64,000 nucleotides of DNA, taken from positions 1 to 64,000 of the forward strand of contig NZ_AORV01000040.1 in assembly GCF_000350485.1 (NCBI RefSeq). The letters run 5' to 3'. Positions 19,281 to 30,855 of the stretch are shown here, piece after piece. The notes under the pieces are model-generated. The model saw only the letters and a list, made by a program, of their open reading frames with translations. It was not told the DNA's origin and searched no databases. A program made the translations under genes and the position numbers. Numbering within the stretch: the first letter of the stretch is position 1; every line of letters begins with the position of its first letter. Source of the stretch: Ruminiclostridium cellobioparum subsp. termitidis CT1112 (GTDB lineage: Bacteria > Bacillota > Clostridia > Acetivibrionales > DSM-1351).

Positions 19281-20669
19281 TTACCACATATTCAGAATTG
19301 GCTCCCTGTTGCGCTTATACTCCATATCGGCAAACCATGCATTGGCTATTTCTTCTGCCAGCAGCATGGCGCCGCGGTATCCTACTACCGGATGACGGTA
19401 CTTTCCGGCTCTGTCGTATACTGGAAAACCCACTCTGACCATGGGTATGTTATAGTCGATAGAAATAAATCTTCCTTTGGAGTGTCCCATAATCAAATCA
19501 AGCTCCAAACCTTCATTCTTAATACGGTTTTCCAGCTCCCACAAATCGGCATTCACAATAACTTCCATTTTATAGTCCAGCTTTTCCTGGAATTCCTTTA
19601 AGCGGGGGTCAGCCTTGTACTTTGTATTATCGTCGCCCAACAGCAGGAGCACCGGTTTCATTTCCATATCCAGACAAAACTGTGCCAAACTGATGACAAG
19701 ATCCGGACTTCCGTATATGGCAACCTTTTTATCGGCCAGGAACATATGGGTAACATCGGTAATTGCATCAAGGGCAATTCCCCTTTCTCTTGCCAATGAC
19801 TCCGGAATGGGTTTTCCGGTAACATCACTCAACTTCTTGAGAAAGACATCGGTATTGCGGATACCTATCGGTGTGGGACCGATAACGGCAGGAACCTCAA
19901 ATTCCGCTTCCAGATATTCGGCAGCCCTGCCGCCTTCATACCGGTTCAGAGCAAAAGTGGCCCTGGCATTTGCGGTATCGGTCAGCTCTTCAATAGTAGT
20001 ATCACCATGGGATACATGGTTTCCCCCTGGCATAAGCGGAGAATCAAAAGCTTCTGTTTCAAATAATACATTTGCTTCGATCCCCATCACCGACAGCAGG
20101 TGCTTCAATTCGGTAACATCACCCGGATTCACCCAGCCCGTGATCAAATTGATTTTATCGGAGGGTGTACCTTTCTTTGCAAAATAGGATACAAATTCTT
20201 TTACAGCCACATCATAGCCGCTGATCATACTGCCTACAAAGCTGGGGGAATGGATGGGGATCAGGTGCACCTCGCGTCCTGCAAATTTGTCCTTGAGCAA
20301 AGTACCGTTCAGCTTCCTTACAACCCCGTCAATATCATCGCCTATAACCTCGGTGGAACAGGTGGAAATAATGGGCACCACCTTGACATGCGGGTATCTC
20401 ATAAGTAAAACCTCCACCGCCTCTTCCACACGGTTCAAAGCGCCAAACACTGCGCCGTCTTCATGAAGCGAGGAGGAAGCCAGTTCAAAACTCTCCTTGT
20501 AATGCTGGGAGAATAACAGGCGGACAAACATTACACAGCCCTGTCCGCCATGGACGATTCCGATACAATACCTGATTCCTATACTGGCAAACTGAACACC
20601 GGCAGGCTGGCATGTGAATATGGGATTTATTACACCTGCACGTTCTTTATTTTTAACATCACAGTTCAT
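19281..20669 (-). CDS. anfK: Fe-only nitrogenase FeFe protein beta subunit
   Basis: 462 residues, the usual length of AnfK. It forms the alpha2-beta2-delta2 FeFe protein with AnfD and AnfG and carries half of each P-cluster. P-cluster cysteines are visible at 20 (FTCQPAG), 45 (GGQGCVMF) and 104 (STCSTEVIGDD). VHGGQGC and GHSKGRFISIDYNIPMVRVG are conserved component-1 beta segments. The short N-terminus (no long arm as in NifK) fits the Anf/Vnf type. SD AAGGAGG precedes ATG 20669. It follows anfG by 13 bp. Confidence 0.96.
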   Translation of the reverse strand: MNCDVKNKERAGVINPIFTCQPAGVQFASIGIRYCIGIVHGGQGCVMFVRLLFSQHYKESFELASSSLHEDGAVFGALNRVEEAVEVLLMRYPHVKVVPIISTCSTEVIGDDIDGVVRKLNGTLLKDKFAGREVHLIPIHSPSFVGSMISGYDVAVKEFVSYFAKKGTPSDKINLITGWVNPGDVTELKHLLSVMGIEANVLFETEAFDSPLMPGGNHVSHGDTTIEELTDTANARATFALNRYEGGRAAEYLEAEFEVPAVIGPTPIGIRNTDVFLKKLSDVTGKPIPESLARERGIALDAITDVTHMFLADKKVAIYGSPDLVISLAQFCLDMEMKPVLLLLGDDNTKYKADPRLKEFQEKLDYKMEVIVNADLWELENRIKNEGLELDLIMGHSKGRFISIDYNIPMVRVGFPVYDRAGKYRHPVVGYRGAMLLAEEIANAWFADMEYKRNREPILNMW

Positions 20670-20682
20670 AATTACCTCCTTG

Positions 20683-21036
20683 TCAATAAAGCGGATCAGT
20701 CAATTCTGCGTTCAGGGAGCCGGTTATAAGCAGATAATCCAGTCGTTCCTTCAGACTTTGCATAACTTTCCGTAAATCAGCCTTATCCATTTCAGCTACC
20801 CATGGAAACCGTTTTTTATAGCTCTCGGCCAGATATGCCGCATCCACATAGTAGCACTTCTGCTCGGGTGTATCATTTTCCACAGGCTCATCACACAATA
20901 GCTGCATTGTCTTTCTGATGATATTCTCATTCTGCCTTTCCCTGTCCCATGCACGGGAATGAAACTGCCACAGACATTTCTTCATAATAAAATCCAGTAA
21001 TTCTTCCGCTCTTTCTTTTAATAATGCTTCTTCCAA
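20683..21036 (-). CDS. anfG: Fe-only nitrogenase delta subunit
   Basis: 117 residues, matching the delta subunit found only in alternative (V or Fe-only) nitrogenases. LWQFHSRAWDRERQNENI is the conserved core. The start is a TTG at 21036 with SD GGAGGTG 9 nt upstream; no ATG in this frame fits better. It sits between anfD (15 bp) and anfK (13 bp). Its presence, together with AnfD features, rules out a molybdenum-type nifDK operon. Confidence 0.94.
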   Translation of the reverse strand: MEEALLKERAEELLDFIMKKCLWQFHSRAWDRERQNENIIRKTMQLLCDEPVENDTPEQKCYYVDAAYLAESYKKRFPWVAEMDKADLRKVMQSLKERLDYLLITGSLNAELTDPLY

Positions 21037-21051
21037 ATCAACTCACCTCCG

Positions 21052-22650
<1,599 letters not shown>

Positions 22651-23022
22651 TTAATTTATTGCATCGTTCCCCTGCTCATCTGTCCTGATACGCAGAGCAT
22701 CCTCCACCGGACAGACAAATATCTTTCCGTCACCAATCTGACCCGTCCGGTTTACCTGTATTATGGCATCGATCACTGTATCCACATTTTCATCGCTTAC
22801 AACAATTGACAGATATCTCTTGGGCACATATTTCATGCCTCCGCTTTTGTTCTGTTCCAGTATCCCTGCGCGGTACTCAATATTAACCTCACTGTCAATT
22901 CCCTTCTGCTTTCCCCTGCCAAGAACCGGAATGGCCGTCATGCTGGGAATTCCAAGCCTGACCAGGATTTCTTTCGTGGCATTTACCTTCTTTGGCCGGA
23001 TTACCGTAATTATTTCCTTCAT
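22651..23022 (-). CDS. nifI2: NifI2, PII-like nitrogenase regulator
   Basis: About 123 residues of the GlnB/PII superfamily, NifI2 branch. In methanogens NifI1 and NifI2 form a complex that binds component 1 and switches nitrogenase off when ammonium appears; 2-oxoglutarate relieves this. The core MKEIITVIRPKKVNATKEIL starts at ATG 23022. The T-loop region (LEQNKSGGMKYVPKRYLSIV) is longer and different from GlnB, with no conserved uridylylated Tyr context. IGDGKIFVCPVEDALRIRT is the PII C-terminal signature. The position between anfH and anfD is typical of NifI proteins. The SD is weak, so coupling to nifI1 translation is likely. Confidence 0.92.
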   Translation of the reverse strand: MKEIITVIRPKKVNATKEILVRLGIPSMTAIPVLGRGKQKGIDSEVNIEYRAGILEQNKSGGMKYVPKRYLSIVVSDENVDTVIDAIIQVNRTGQIGDGKIFVCPVEDALRIRTDEQGNDAIN

Positions 23023-23091
23023 AATAAGTACCACTGCCTTTCTGCCTCAACAAAATTTTATGGAATAATTCCACGCACATATGGTGCCAAC

Positions 23092-23409
23092 TTATAATCC
23101 CGTCTCCCCGGTCCTGACCGTCATTACTCTTTCAACAGCCGTAATGAAAACTTTGCCGTCACCGAAATTGCCGGTATACGCTTTGTATTTAATAATTTTT
23201 AAAACTTCATTGACAGCCTCATCTTCAACTACCAGCATAAGAATCGTTTTTGGCAGTTCATCATAGTGAATGGCTCCGAACATAATACCGTTCTGTTTTC
23301 CTCTGCCAAACGCATTAATTTTTGTCATTGAGCTGAATCCGGCTTCTGCAAGAGCATCTGCAATTGTATCAGCCATCTCGGGTCGTACGATTGCTTTTAA
23401 CATTTTCAT
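23092..23409 (-). CDS. nifI1: NifI1, PII-like nitrogenase regulator
   Basis: About 105 residues of the PII superfamily, NifI1 branch, partner of NifI2. It starts MKMLKAIVRPEMADTIADAL, with AAAGGAG 8 nt before ATG 23409, and ends FGDGKVFITAVERVMTVRTG. The shared GRGKQNGI segment matches NifI2's LGRGKQKGI. The gene follows anfH by 19 bp. Inference: ammonium switch-off of this Fe-only nitrogenase works by direct binding and not by DraT ADP-ribosylation, as no draT/draG are seen here. Confidence 0.92.
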   Translation of the reverse strand: MKMLKAIVRPEMADTIADALAEAGFSSMTKINAFGRGKQNGIMFGAIHYDELPKTILMLVVEDEAVNEVLKIIKYKAYTGNFGDGKVFITAVERVMTVRTGETGL

Positions 23410-23428
23410 ATGGAAGGCTCCTTTCCCA

Positions 23429-24404
<976 letters not shown>

Positions 24405-24474
24405 CATTACTCATTAAAATATGAAATTATTAATAGTTGATTGTTTTAACCGGGATAATTGAATAAACAGGACC

Positions 24475-24514
24475 GTACTTGATATTTTCAGTCACAACTT
24501 TGTGTGTCAAGTAC
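24475..24514. promoter_or_regulatory. GTACTTGA / TCAAGTAC inverted repeat
   Basis: Eight-bp perfect arms at 24475-24482 and 24507-24514, spaced by 24 nt, in the anfH-regulator spacer. Spacing of about three helical turns would suit two half-sites on one DNA face. Function is inferred only from position. Confidence 0.35.
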
Positions 24515-24626
24515 ATAGTAGTGTCGCTTTGACTAAAATACAGCTTTGTAAAATAGACTTACATAATTTTTTTCCATAATATTTGCATTGCTTCATTGAA
24601 ATGGGATTGTTTTGTATGCTGCAATA

Positions 24627-24740
24627 CAGTAGTATCCATACTGCAACCTTTAATGGAAGGTATTTATATCAGAATTTTTGATAGACGTCATTGGCTCTCA
24701 TTGGACATCTAGTAATAATCTTCAGTACAATTTAATACTG
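24627..24740. promoter_or_regulatory. Two CAGTA-N7/8-TACTG palindromes plus a half-site
   Basis: CAGTA (24627-24631) with TACTG (24639-24643), and CAGTA (24723-24727) with TACTG (24736-24740), are two copies of one dyad about 96 bp apart; a further TACTG stands at 24775-24779. Their repetition in the spacer between the anf operon and the candidate molybdate-binding regulator makes them operator candidates. Confidence 0.4.
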
Positions 24741-25089
24741 TTTGTAAATTTAAATTGCATCATTATCTGTTTTGTACTGTTTTACACAATTATACACAGT
24801 CTGCTGTCACATGTCAATGCTTTTGCAATATTTATTTGTTAAAACTTTCATATTTTTTATTTTTGTTTATATTAGCATATTCCTGTTTCGCTTTATTCAC
24901 CTGCGTTTTTATGAATTATTACCAGCTTTTCACTATTTAAGATTCGAGCTTTTATGCATGATTCACAATTAAAACTTGCACATAAATAAATACATTTTAA
25001 TAATGTAATAAAAAATGCTATATATTCTTCCTTCATTTTAGTACGTATTAATACATGCCGGAAAAATATACCGTTCACCGCCTGAAAAC

Positions 25090-25165
25090 AGAAATAGTAC
25101 CGACACCTGCTGAGGCAAAGGTGTTCTAAGTCCTAAGGGACACCTTGGACATCTGTAACCTCATT
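25090..25165 (+). ncRNA. Possible structured RNA, perhaps Moco/Wco riboswitch-like
   Basis: The segment has nested pairings: TGAGG with CCTCA outside, AAGGTGT with ACACCTT inside, and GTCC-TAAG-GGAC at the tip. The alternative pair GACACCT/AGGTGTT competes with this. CCTAAG and a later TATGG are the two halves of the 11-nt GAAA-tetraloop receptor, which also occur in molybdenum-cofactor riboswitches. It ends about 115 nt before the regulator gene. A likely TATAAT promoter lies between them, so whether it is a leader of that gene is unclear. Confidence 0.3.
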
Positions 25166-25280
25166 ATGGTGAATGACAATATGATTGATATTAAAAGAAA
25201 AACATAAAAACAGGATACTTCATGTATTTAAATATGCTATAATCAATTAAAACAACCAATGAAAGGCAAGTACGAAAGCT

Positions 25281-26231
25281 ATGGATAATAAGCCTTTGAC
25301 TCCTCAGGAAGTGGCAGATATATTAAAAATATCAAAAAGCACGGTTTATGATTTGATGAAACGCAGGGAACTTAATTCCTACAGAGTTGGGAAGAAGTTA
25401 AGAGTTGATATGGCTGACGTAGAAAAGTACAAAAACAAGACGAAAGATCCCACTTCGCCTTCCGGCAGCAGTGAGACAATAAAAATCCCGTCTTCTGCAG
25501 CATATGAAGATCACTATTTTATTAATAATACCTTTATAATTTCGGGACAGGATGTTATTTTAGATATATTATGCCGCTATCTCAACAGGCACACTGCCGG
25601 GATCCGGGCTCTGCGTTCATACGAAGGCAGCTATAACGCGGTCTACGCCCTTTATCAAGGTGAGGTTCAGGCTGCAACCGCTCATATGTGGGATGGTAAA
25701 ACAGGAGCATATAATGTCCCCTATATTGAAAGAATGCTGCCGGGAACTCCTGCTGTAATAATACGTCTTGCCAGCCGTATGCAGGGTTTTTATGTCGCCA
25801 GAGACAATCCTAAAAATATCAGGGGCTGGAACGATTTGATACGGCCCGATATCACTCTCGTTAACCGTGAAAAAGGCAGCGGAACAAGAATTCTTCTCGA
25901 TGAGCATTTACGAAAAATGGGGATCTCGGGCAAATCAATCAAAGGCTACGCAAAGGAGCATCAGTCACATATTGCAGTAGCCAGCAGCGTTGCCAGGGGC
26001 GAGGCAGATTGCGGTATCGGGAATGAAAAGGCCTGCCTGCAGGTACAGGGTATTGACTTTATACCCATTCAGAAAGAACAATATGACATGATACTAAAAA
26101 AAGAAGATATGAATCAGCCTGCTGTCGACGCTATTTTTTCAATTCTCCGTTCCGATGACTTCAAACTGGAGCTGCAAGGCATGGGTGGATACGACCTGAC
26201 CGAATTAGGAAAAATAATTGCGGAAACCTGA
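25281..26231 (+). CDS. HTH (excisionase type) plus PBP-like regulator, candidate molybdate sensor
   Basis: 316 residues. Residues ~6-55 form an excisionase/MerR-like winged helix (LTPQEVADILKISKSTVYDL ... YRVGKKLRVD). After a Ser/Thr/Pro linker, residues ~80-310 form a periplasmic-binding-protein-like domain (PBP_like type) of the kind found in one-component molybdate or tungstate regulators: LVNREKGSGTRILLDEHL, GYAKEHQSHIAVASSVARGEADCGIG, YDMILKKE. Alternative nitrogenases are used when Mo is scarce, so a Mo-responsive repressor next to anf makes sense. It is transcribed away from the anf operon across a 1 kb spacer with inverted repeats. A TATAAT box lies about 45 bp upstream. Ligand identity is inference. 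Confidence 0.82.
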   Translation: MDNKPLTPQEVADILKISKSTVYDLMKRRELNSYRVGKKLRVDMADVEKYKNKTKDPTSPSGSSETIKIPSSAAYEDHYFINNTFIISGQDVILDILCRYLNRHTAGIRALRSYEGSYNAVYALYQGEVQAATAHMWDGKTGAYNVPYIERMLPGTPAVIIRLASRMQGFYVARDNPKNIRGWNDLIRPDITLVNREKGSGTRILLDEHLRKMGISGKSIKGYAKEHQSHIAVASSVARGEADCGIGNEKACLQVQGIDFIPIQKEQYDMILKKEDMNQPAVDAIFSILRSDDFKLELQGMGGYDLTELGKIIAET

Positions 26232-26278
26232 TAACTGAAAGTAAGCCTGTAGAAATATTAATTTTGGGAAAGGCCCCT

Positions 26279-26887
26279 ATGAATGAGCATTATTATGAAA
26301 AATTACTTAATATAAGAACATTGGGAGATCAGAAAGTATTTAATGAATCTGTTCACTATCACAGATATGAACCAACCTCCTACCCGGCATTGGAGATTTT
26401 GTCGCAGCAATATGAATTTACACCGGAAGACAGTGTGGTTGATTTTGGCTGCGGAAAGGGAAGGTTCAACTTTTACGTTAGTCACTTTTTCAGCTCCTCT
26501 GTTACAGGGATAGAAATGAATAGCTACTTTTATAAGCAGGCTGTTGAAAATAAAAAATTCTACTTCCAGACAAATAAATATAAAAAGGACAATATTGATT
26601 TTTTAAACTGTTTTGCCGAAACATATGACATTAGATCAACAGACAATAAATTTTATTTCTTTAATCCTTTTTCAATGCAAATATTTGCAAAAGTAATAAA
26701 AAATATTCTGGTTTCTGCCCAAACAAATGAAAGATCAGTAGATATTATACTTTACTATCCGTCCATGGACTATATTTATTTTCTGGATACCACTTCCCCC
26801 TTTACACAAATAAAAGAGATTAAAGTACCTCATATGTGTGATACTGATCCCCGTCACAGGTTTCTGATATATAAATGGATATTATAA
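26279..26887 (+). CDS. Class I SAM-dependent methyltransferase
   Basis: About 202 residues. Motif I is VVDFGCGKGRFNFYVSHFF (~50-68), followed by VTGIEMNSYFYKQAVENKKF as motif II, and FYFFNPFSMQIFAKVIKNI as the motif IV region. ATG 26279 is used, with GGGAAAGG upstream. The substrate is not evident. It follows the regulator gene by 47 bp in the same direction and may share its transcript, then runs into the convergent fusion gene only 2 bp away. Confidence 0.8.
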   Translation: MNEHYYEKLLNIRTLGDQKVFNESVHYHRYEPTSYPALEILSQQYEFTPEDSVVDFGCGKGRFNFYVSHFFSSSVTGIEMNSYFYKQAVENKKFYFQTNKYKKDNIDFLNCFAETYDIRSTDNKFYFFNPFSMQIFAKVIKNILVSAQTNERSVDIILYYPSMDYIYFLDTTSPFTQIKEIKVPHMCDTDPRHRFLIYKWIL

Positions 26888-26889
26888 AT

Positions 26890-28308
26890 TTACATATCCA
26901 AATCTTCTATAAGTTCATCACTTAGAATTCCCTGCGCTATCTGCCTCACTTCACCGGTCATTCTTATATTCCAGTTTGAATCAATTTCAATTTTCAATTG
27001 GCCGCCAGGCATTTTAATCTTGACATTAGCATCAATCAGACCTCTTTTTCTCAGTACACTTGCCACTGCACAGGAAGAACTTCCCGAAGCCAGTGTAAAT
27101 CCGGCTCCTCTTTCCCATATCAATACCTCAACCTCACTCTTTGATATAACTTTGGCAAATTGGACATTGATTCTATTTGGAAATTGGTCATGCCTTTCAA
27201 TAAGACTTCCATATTTTTTTATTTCATCTATATCCAGATTATCCTTTATTACTACACAATGCGGATTTCCAACAGATACGCAATTTATTTCATAATCCCT
27301 GTCTCCAACCTTTATTGTTTCTCCAATAACTATTTCAGATTTAAATCTTGTAGGTATTTCCTCCGATTTAAAGATAGCTTTTCCCATATCTACGGATATC
27401 AGAGCTGCTTTTCCATTTGAAGTTTCAACGATTCTGGCATGGACTATTCCGCCTTTTGTCTCAACAGAAAATTCTCTTTTTTCTGTAAAATGTAAATCGT
27501 AAATATATTTGCAGAAAATTCTTAACCCGTTTCCGCTTTTTTCTGCTTCAGAACCATCAGGATTATATATTTCCAACCCAAAATCCGCTTTAAAAGACTT
27601 TACTTTTAACAATATTCCATCCGAACCTATTCCAAAGTTTACATTGCATATTCTTTTAATAGCTTTTTCTGTCAGCTCAAAACTGATTTTCTCCTGATCT
27701 AAAACAATATATTCGTTTCCCAGTCCGTGAGTTTTTACAAAATTATTCAAATTTGCCCTATTCAGCATAATATATTTCATATCGTCAAAGGTTAATTGCA
27801 GCTGGCCTGCATAATACTCACTCTGTTTTACAAATGTAAATCCGCATTTTTCTATAACTCTTCTGGATTGATTATTGGATGAAAAATGGCCGATGGTCAA
27901 TGCATCCAGTTTGCATTCATCAAAACAAAACCTGATCACAGCATTTACTGCTTCAGGCATCAAGCCCCTTCCCCAATATGCTTTGGATAAGACATATCCG
28001 ACTTCTTTAATTTTCAAATGTGCATACCGGTTCTCTTCATTAGCCCAGGAGTTATGCAGCCCCAAAGAACCGATCACTTTCATATTTTCCTTATTTACTA
28101 TTGCAAAAACATTTTTTCCCGAGATGAAAGACTGCAATATTTTCCTGGAAACCTCAATTGAATCATGATGTTTCCAACCCGCCATTTCTCCAACACCCTC
28201 AACAGACGCATATTCGTAGAAGTCGTTTACATCTGTTTCCCGCCATGCCCGCAAAATCAATCTGCCGGTTTCCAGTGCCGTTTTTGTAACATCAATAGTT
28301 AAGTCCAT
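26890..28308 (-). CDS. GNAT acetyltransferase fused to DapF-like epimerase with Ser/Ser active site
   Basis: 472 residues. Residues 1-~185 are a RimJ/RimL-type GNAT domain (TGRLILRAWRETDVNDFYEY; EVGYVLSKAYWGRGLMPEAV for acetyl-CoA binding; VIEKCGFTFVK). Residues ~190-472 are a diaminopimelate-epimerase fold (THGLGNEYIVLD; NPDGSEAEKSGNG; VSVGNPHCVV; WERGAGFTLASGSSSCA). True DapF uses two cysteines as acid and base, in the motifs CGNG and ACG(T/S)G. Here both are Ser (KSGNG, encoded AGC; LASGS, encoded TCG), and the Glu of AGET is Phe. The fold is intact, so a changed chemistry is more likely than decay. The gene has SD GGCGGTGATG and no lysine-pathway neighbours. Confidence 0.88.
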   Translation of the reverse strand: MDLTIDVTKTALETGRLILRAWRETDVNDFYEYASVEGVGEMAGWKHHDSIEVSRKILQSFISGKNVFAIVNKENMKVIGSLGLHNSWANEENRYAHLKIKEVGYVLSKAYWGRGLMPEAVNAVIRFCFDECKLDALTIGHFSSNNQSRRVIEKCGFTFVKQSEYYAGQLQLTFDDMKYIMLNRANLNNFVKTHGLGNEYIVLDQEKISFELTEKAIKRICNVNFGIGSDGILLKVKSFKADFGLEIYNPDGSEAEKSGNGLRIFCKYIYDLHFTEKREFSVETKGGIVHARIVETSNGKAALISVDMGKAIFKSEEIPTRFKSEIVIGETIKVGDRDYEINCVSVGNPHCVVIKDNLDIDEIKKYGSLIERHDQFPNRINVQFAKVISKSEVEVLIWERGAGFTLASGSSSCAVASVLRKRGLIDANVKIKMPGGQLKIEIDSNWNIRMTGEVRQIAQGILSDELIEDLDM

Positions 28309-28390
28309 GTCATCACCGCCTGATAAAAAGATAATATATATTTTTCTATTATACAGAATGGAGCCATAAAATGGAACTCAACTTAAGTAC

Positions 28391-29365
28391 CTATGTAAAA
28401 TATTTTTCCAATTTATGATATATGTCAGGACCCGGTTTAATACCAATGCTGTCCAAAGCTGAGAGAAAAGCTCCTGCAGCCGGCGGAAGTGCCGGAACTA
28501 TAAAATAGGCCTTCGGCACTTCTCTGTGCACTGTGGTAGTCAGTTCATCAATAAGCAGAGGATTATCTCCCCTATAAACACTTCCGCCAAGAACGACAGG
28601 TACTTCAAGATTTTCCATTCCCAATTTTTTTATTACGCCGAATATCATTTCACCAATTACGTGCCCCATATCTATAAGGAGTTTCTGGCACACGCAATCT
28701 CTGGCATTAGCAAGCCTGAACACCAACGGCGGTACACTTTTAAGTTCCTCCTCCCTCACAAGCCTCTTCGGATAAAACCTGGTCAGTAAATCTTCCATAT
28801 TGTCAACCCCGAAAAGCGGAGGTATTTCTGTAACCAGGGCTGTACCCCTGCCTGTGCCTTCATGGGCCCTGAAGGCATGGTGAAGAGCCTTCTCGGTTAT
28901 ATGCCCGCCGCCGCCGTAATTTCCCAGTTCATAGCTGAGCGCACTTAAAATTGTCCTTCTCCCGTCAGGGCTGCAGGCTCCGGCATTTGAACCGGTGCCG
29001 CAGATGGAAACTGCACCCCAGGTGCCTTTCAGCCCGCTCCTCATACCTATCCAGGCATCATTGACAACTTTGAACGTGCCGGCCTGAAAAATATCCCTGC
29101 AAAGCTTATTCAAAAACTCAAAATCAGATGGAAGGTCAGCACCGGATAAACCCAGATACACATATTTCATATCCTCAGTTTTAAGCTTTGCCTTTTCCAA
29201 GGCTCCTTTATAAACCTCATTTATAACGGCCCTTGCCTGACTTTTGCCGGCAGTCTGATGATTGGAAGCGCCGAGGGTATAATCTCCAAGGATATTACCA
29301 TTGGTATCCCCGACAAGGCACCTTGTCTTAGTGGCGCCTCCGTCAATTCCTGCAACATATGCCAT
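28391..29365 (-). CDS. BadF/BadG-type ATPase, N-acetylglucosamine kinase-like
   Basis: 324 residues of the ASKHA superfamily. Phosphate-1 motif GIDGGATKTRCLVGD (~6-20), SICGTGSNAGAC phosphate-2 motif and VVLGGSVYRGDNPLL adenosine motif are clear. Relatives phosphorylate N-acetylglucosamine or other hexoses. The ATG lies 3 bp after the GH4 stop on the same strand, so they are co-transcribed. As the neighbouring transporter is an ABC type that imports unphosphorylated sugar, this kinase may supply the 6-phosphate substrate for GH4. That link is inference. Confidence 0.85.
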   Translation of the reverse strand: MAYVAGIDGGATKTRCLVGDTNGNILGDYTLGASNHQTAGKSQARAVINEVYKGALEKAKLKTEDMKYVYLGLSGADLPSDFEFLNKLCRDIFQAGTFKVVNDAWIGMRSGLKGTWGAVSICGTGSNAGACSPDGRRTILSALSYELGNYGGGGHITEKALHHAFRAHEGTGRGTALVTEIPPLFGVDNMEDLLTRFYPKRLVREEELKSVPPLVFRLANARDCVCQKLLIDMGHVIGEMIFGVIKKLGMENLEVPVVLGGSVYRGDNPLLIDELTTTVHREVPKAYFIVPALPPAAGAFLSALDSIGIKPGPDIYHKLEKYFT

Positions 29366-29367
29366 GA

Positions 29368-30681
29368 TTATCGCCCCCTGAAAAAGTTTGGCAGGTATGT
29401 TTTGTTTGCTTCAATTATTTCCTCCAGCAGCGCTTGTGCGGTATCGGCGCCATGCACCAGCGGGTGGTTTAAAAGCGCTTTGAAGCCGGCAGCCCTGTCG
29501 CCGTTGACAGCAGCTTGAATGGTGTACTTTTCATACTGTTTTACACTTATAACAAGTGAACGGACCGCTTCGGGCAGTTTACCGGCGGCAACAGGATGGG
29601 CGCCGGACTTGTTGACAATGCAGTTTGTCTCAATAACCGAGTCCTCCGTCAAATCACTGATCGCTCCATTATTGCGGACATTCAGTACATGGATTCGGCC
29701 GTCGTTGGTATGAATGCTCTGTATCAGCGACAATGCCGCCTCCGAATAGAGAGAGCCTCCCCTTTCGGACAGCTGCACAGGCTTTATATTGAGAGCCGGA
29801 TCTTTATATAATTCAAATAATTCCTTTTCAACTTCCTTAACCTTGTCTGCCCTGGTTCCCTTCCCATTATTCAGCGACTCCTGTTCTTCCTTAACCATTT
29901 CCTTTTCAAAAAAGTAATAATCCAGATACGGCGACGGGATCAGCTTGAGTATGTTTACAACCTCCCTGCTGCCATTTACCGAGGGTATGTTTTTCATGAT
30001 ATTTTCCTTGAAAAGAGCTTCTTCAAACAAGGCATCCGTTTTATTCACCCCGTCTACATATACCTTCGTTATCCAGGACAGATGGTTTAACCCCGCAAAC
30101 TCGCAATAAAGCCTGTCTGCCGGAACATTCAGCTGCTCGGACAGGTGTCTTTCCATATTTATTGGTACATTGCACAGACCTATACATCTTATTGACGAAT
30201 AAGTATTTACAGCTTCGGTAACAATGCCCGATGGATTTGTGAAATTTATGAGCCATGCATCGGGGCATAGCTCTTCCATTTCCTCTGCTATTTCCAGTAT
30301 TACCGGAACAGTTCTCAGAGCTTTGGCAAATCCGCCGGGTCCTGTTGTTTCCTGCCCCACGGTATTATACCTGAGCGGAATTTTTTCATCGGAGGAACGT
30401 GCCTCCAGACCTCCCACACGAAATTGTGTAATAACGTAATCCGCACCGGCCAAAGCCTCTCTTCTGTCCATGGTAGCCGAAATTTTGATATCAAATCCAC
30501 ATTTCCCAACCATTCTTTCAGTCAGCTCTTTTATTATATGTAATTTTTCTTTTCCCCCGGCTATATCTACAAGAACAACTTCTGAAGTGTTCAGTATACT
30601 CTGTCTTTCAATTATTCCCTCCATCAATTCAGGAGTATAACTGCTTCCTCCTCCTATTATTACTAATTTCAACCCTTTCAT
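29368..30681 (-). CDS. GH4 6-phospho-beta-glucosidase
   Basis: About 437 residues of glycoside hydrolase family 4, which cleaves phosphorylated disaccharides by an NAD+/Mn2+-dependent redox mechanism in the cytoplasm. The Rossmann motif is VIIGGGSSYTPEL. DYVITQFRVGG, NFTNPSGIVTEA, LCNVPINME (metal/catalytic Cys region) and FAGLNHLSWI (metal His) point to the 6-phospho-beta-glucosidase (CelF/LicH) branch. I choose ATG 30681, with SD GGAAAGGAG 9 nt upstream; the ATG 24 bp earlier overlaps that SD. It is divergent from the ABC importer, with shared operators in between. Confidence 0.9.
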   Translation of the reverse strand: MKGLKLVIIGGGSSYTPELMEGIIERQSILNTSEVVLVDIAGGKEKLHIIKELTERMVGKCGFDIKISATMDRREALAGADYVITQFRVGGLEARSSDEKIPLRYNTVGQETTGPGGFAKALRTVPVILEIAEEMEELCPDAWLINFTNPSGIVTEAVNTYSSIRCIGLCNVPINMERHLSEQLNVPADRLYCEFAGLNHLSWITKVYVDGVNKTDALFEEALFKENIMKNIPSVNGSREVVNILKLIPSPYLDYYFFEKEMVKEEQESLNNGKGTRADKVKEVEKELFELYKDPALNIKPVQLSERGGSLYSEAALSLIQSIHTNDGRIHVLNVRNNGAISDLTEDSVIETNCIVNKSGAHPVAAGKLPEAVRSLVISVKQYEKYTIQAAVNGDRAAGFKALLNHPLVHGADTAQALLEEIIEANKTYLPNFFRGR

Positions 30682-30783
30682 GAGATTATTCTCCTTTCCT
30701 TTCATGTTTTTAGTTAATGAATATTTTCAGCAGCACTTATGCATCTTCTTTTAAACATATTATCATACAATAAACCGCAGTAC

Positions 30784-30801
30784 AATATAAGCGCTTATAT
30801 T
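30784..30801. promoter_or_regulatory. LacI-type operator 1
   Basis: An 18-bp perfect palindrome centred on AAGCGCTT (AATATAAGCGCTTATATT). The central CG dyad is typical of LacI-family operators. It stands between GH4 and the ABC permease genes, so a regulator bound here can control both directions; the LacI-type gene at 34223 is the likely partner. Confidence 0.75.
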
Positions 30802-30855
30802 TTTATTTTATAAAATTAGTAATTGCAATATTTAAAAAGCTATTTTATAATAAAT

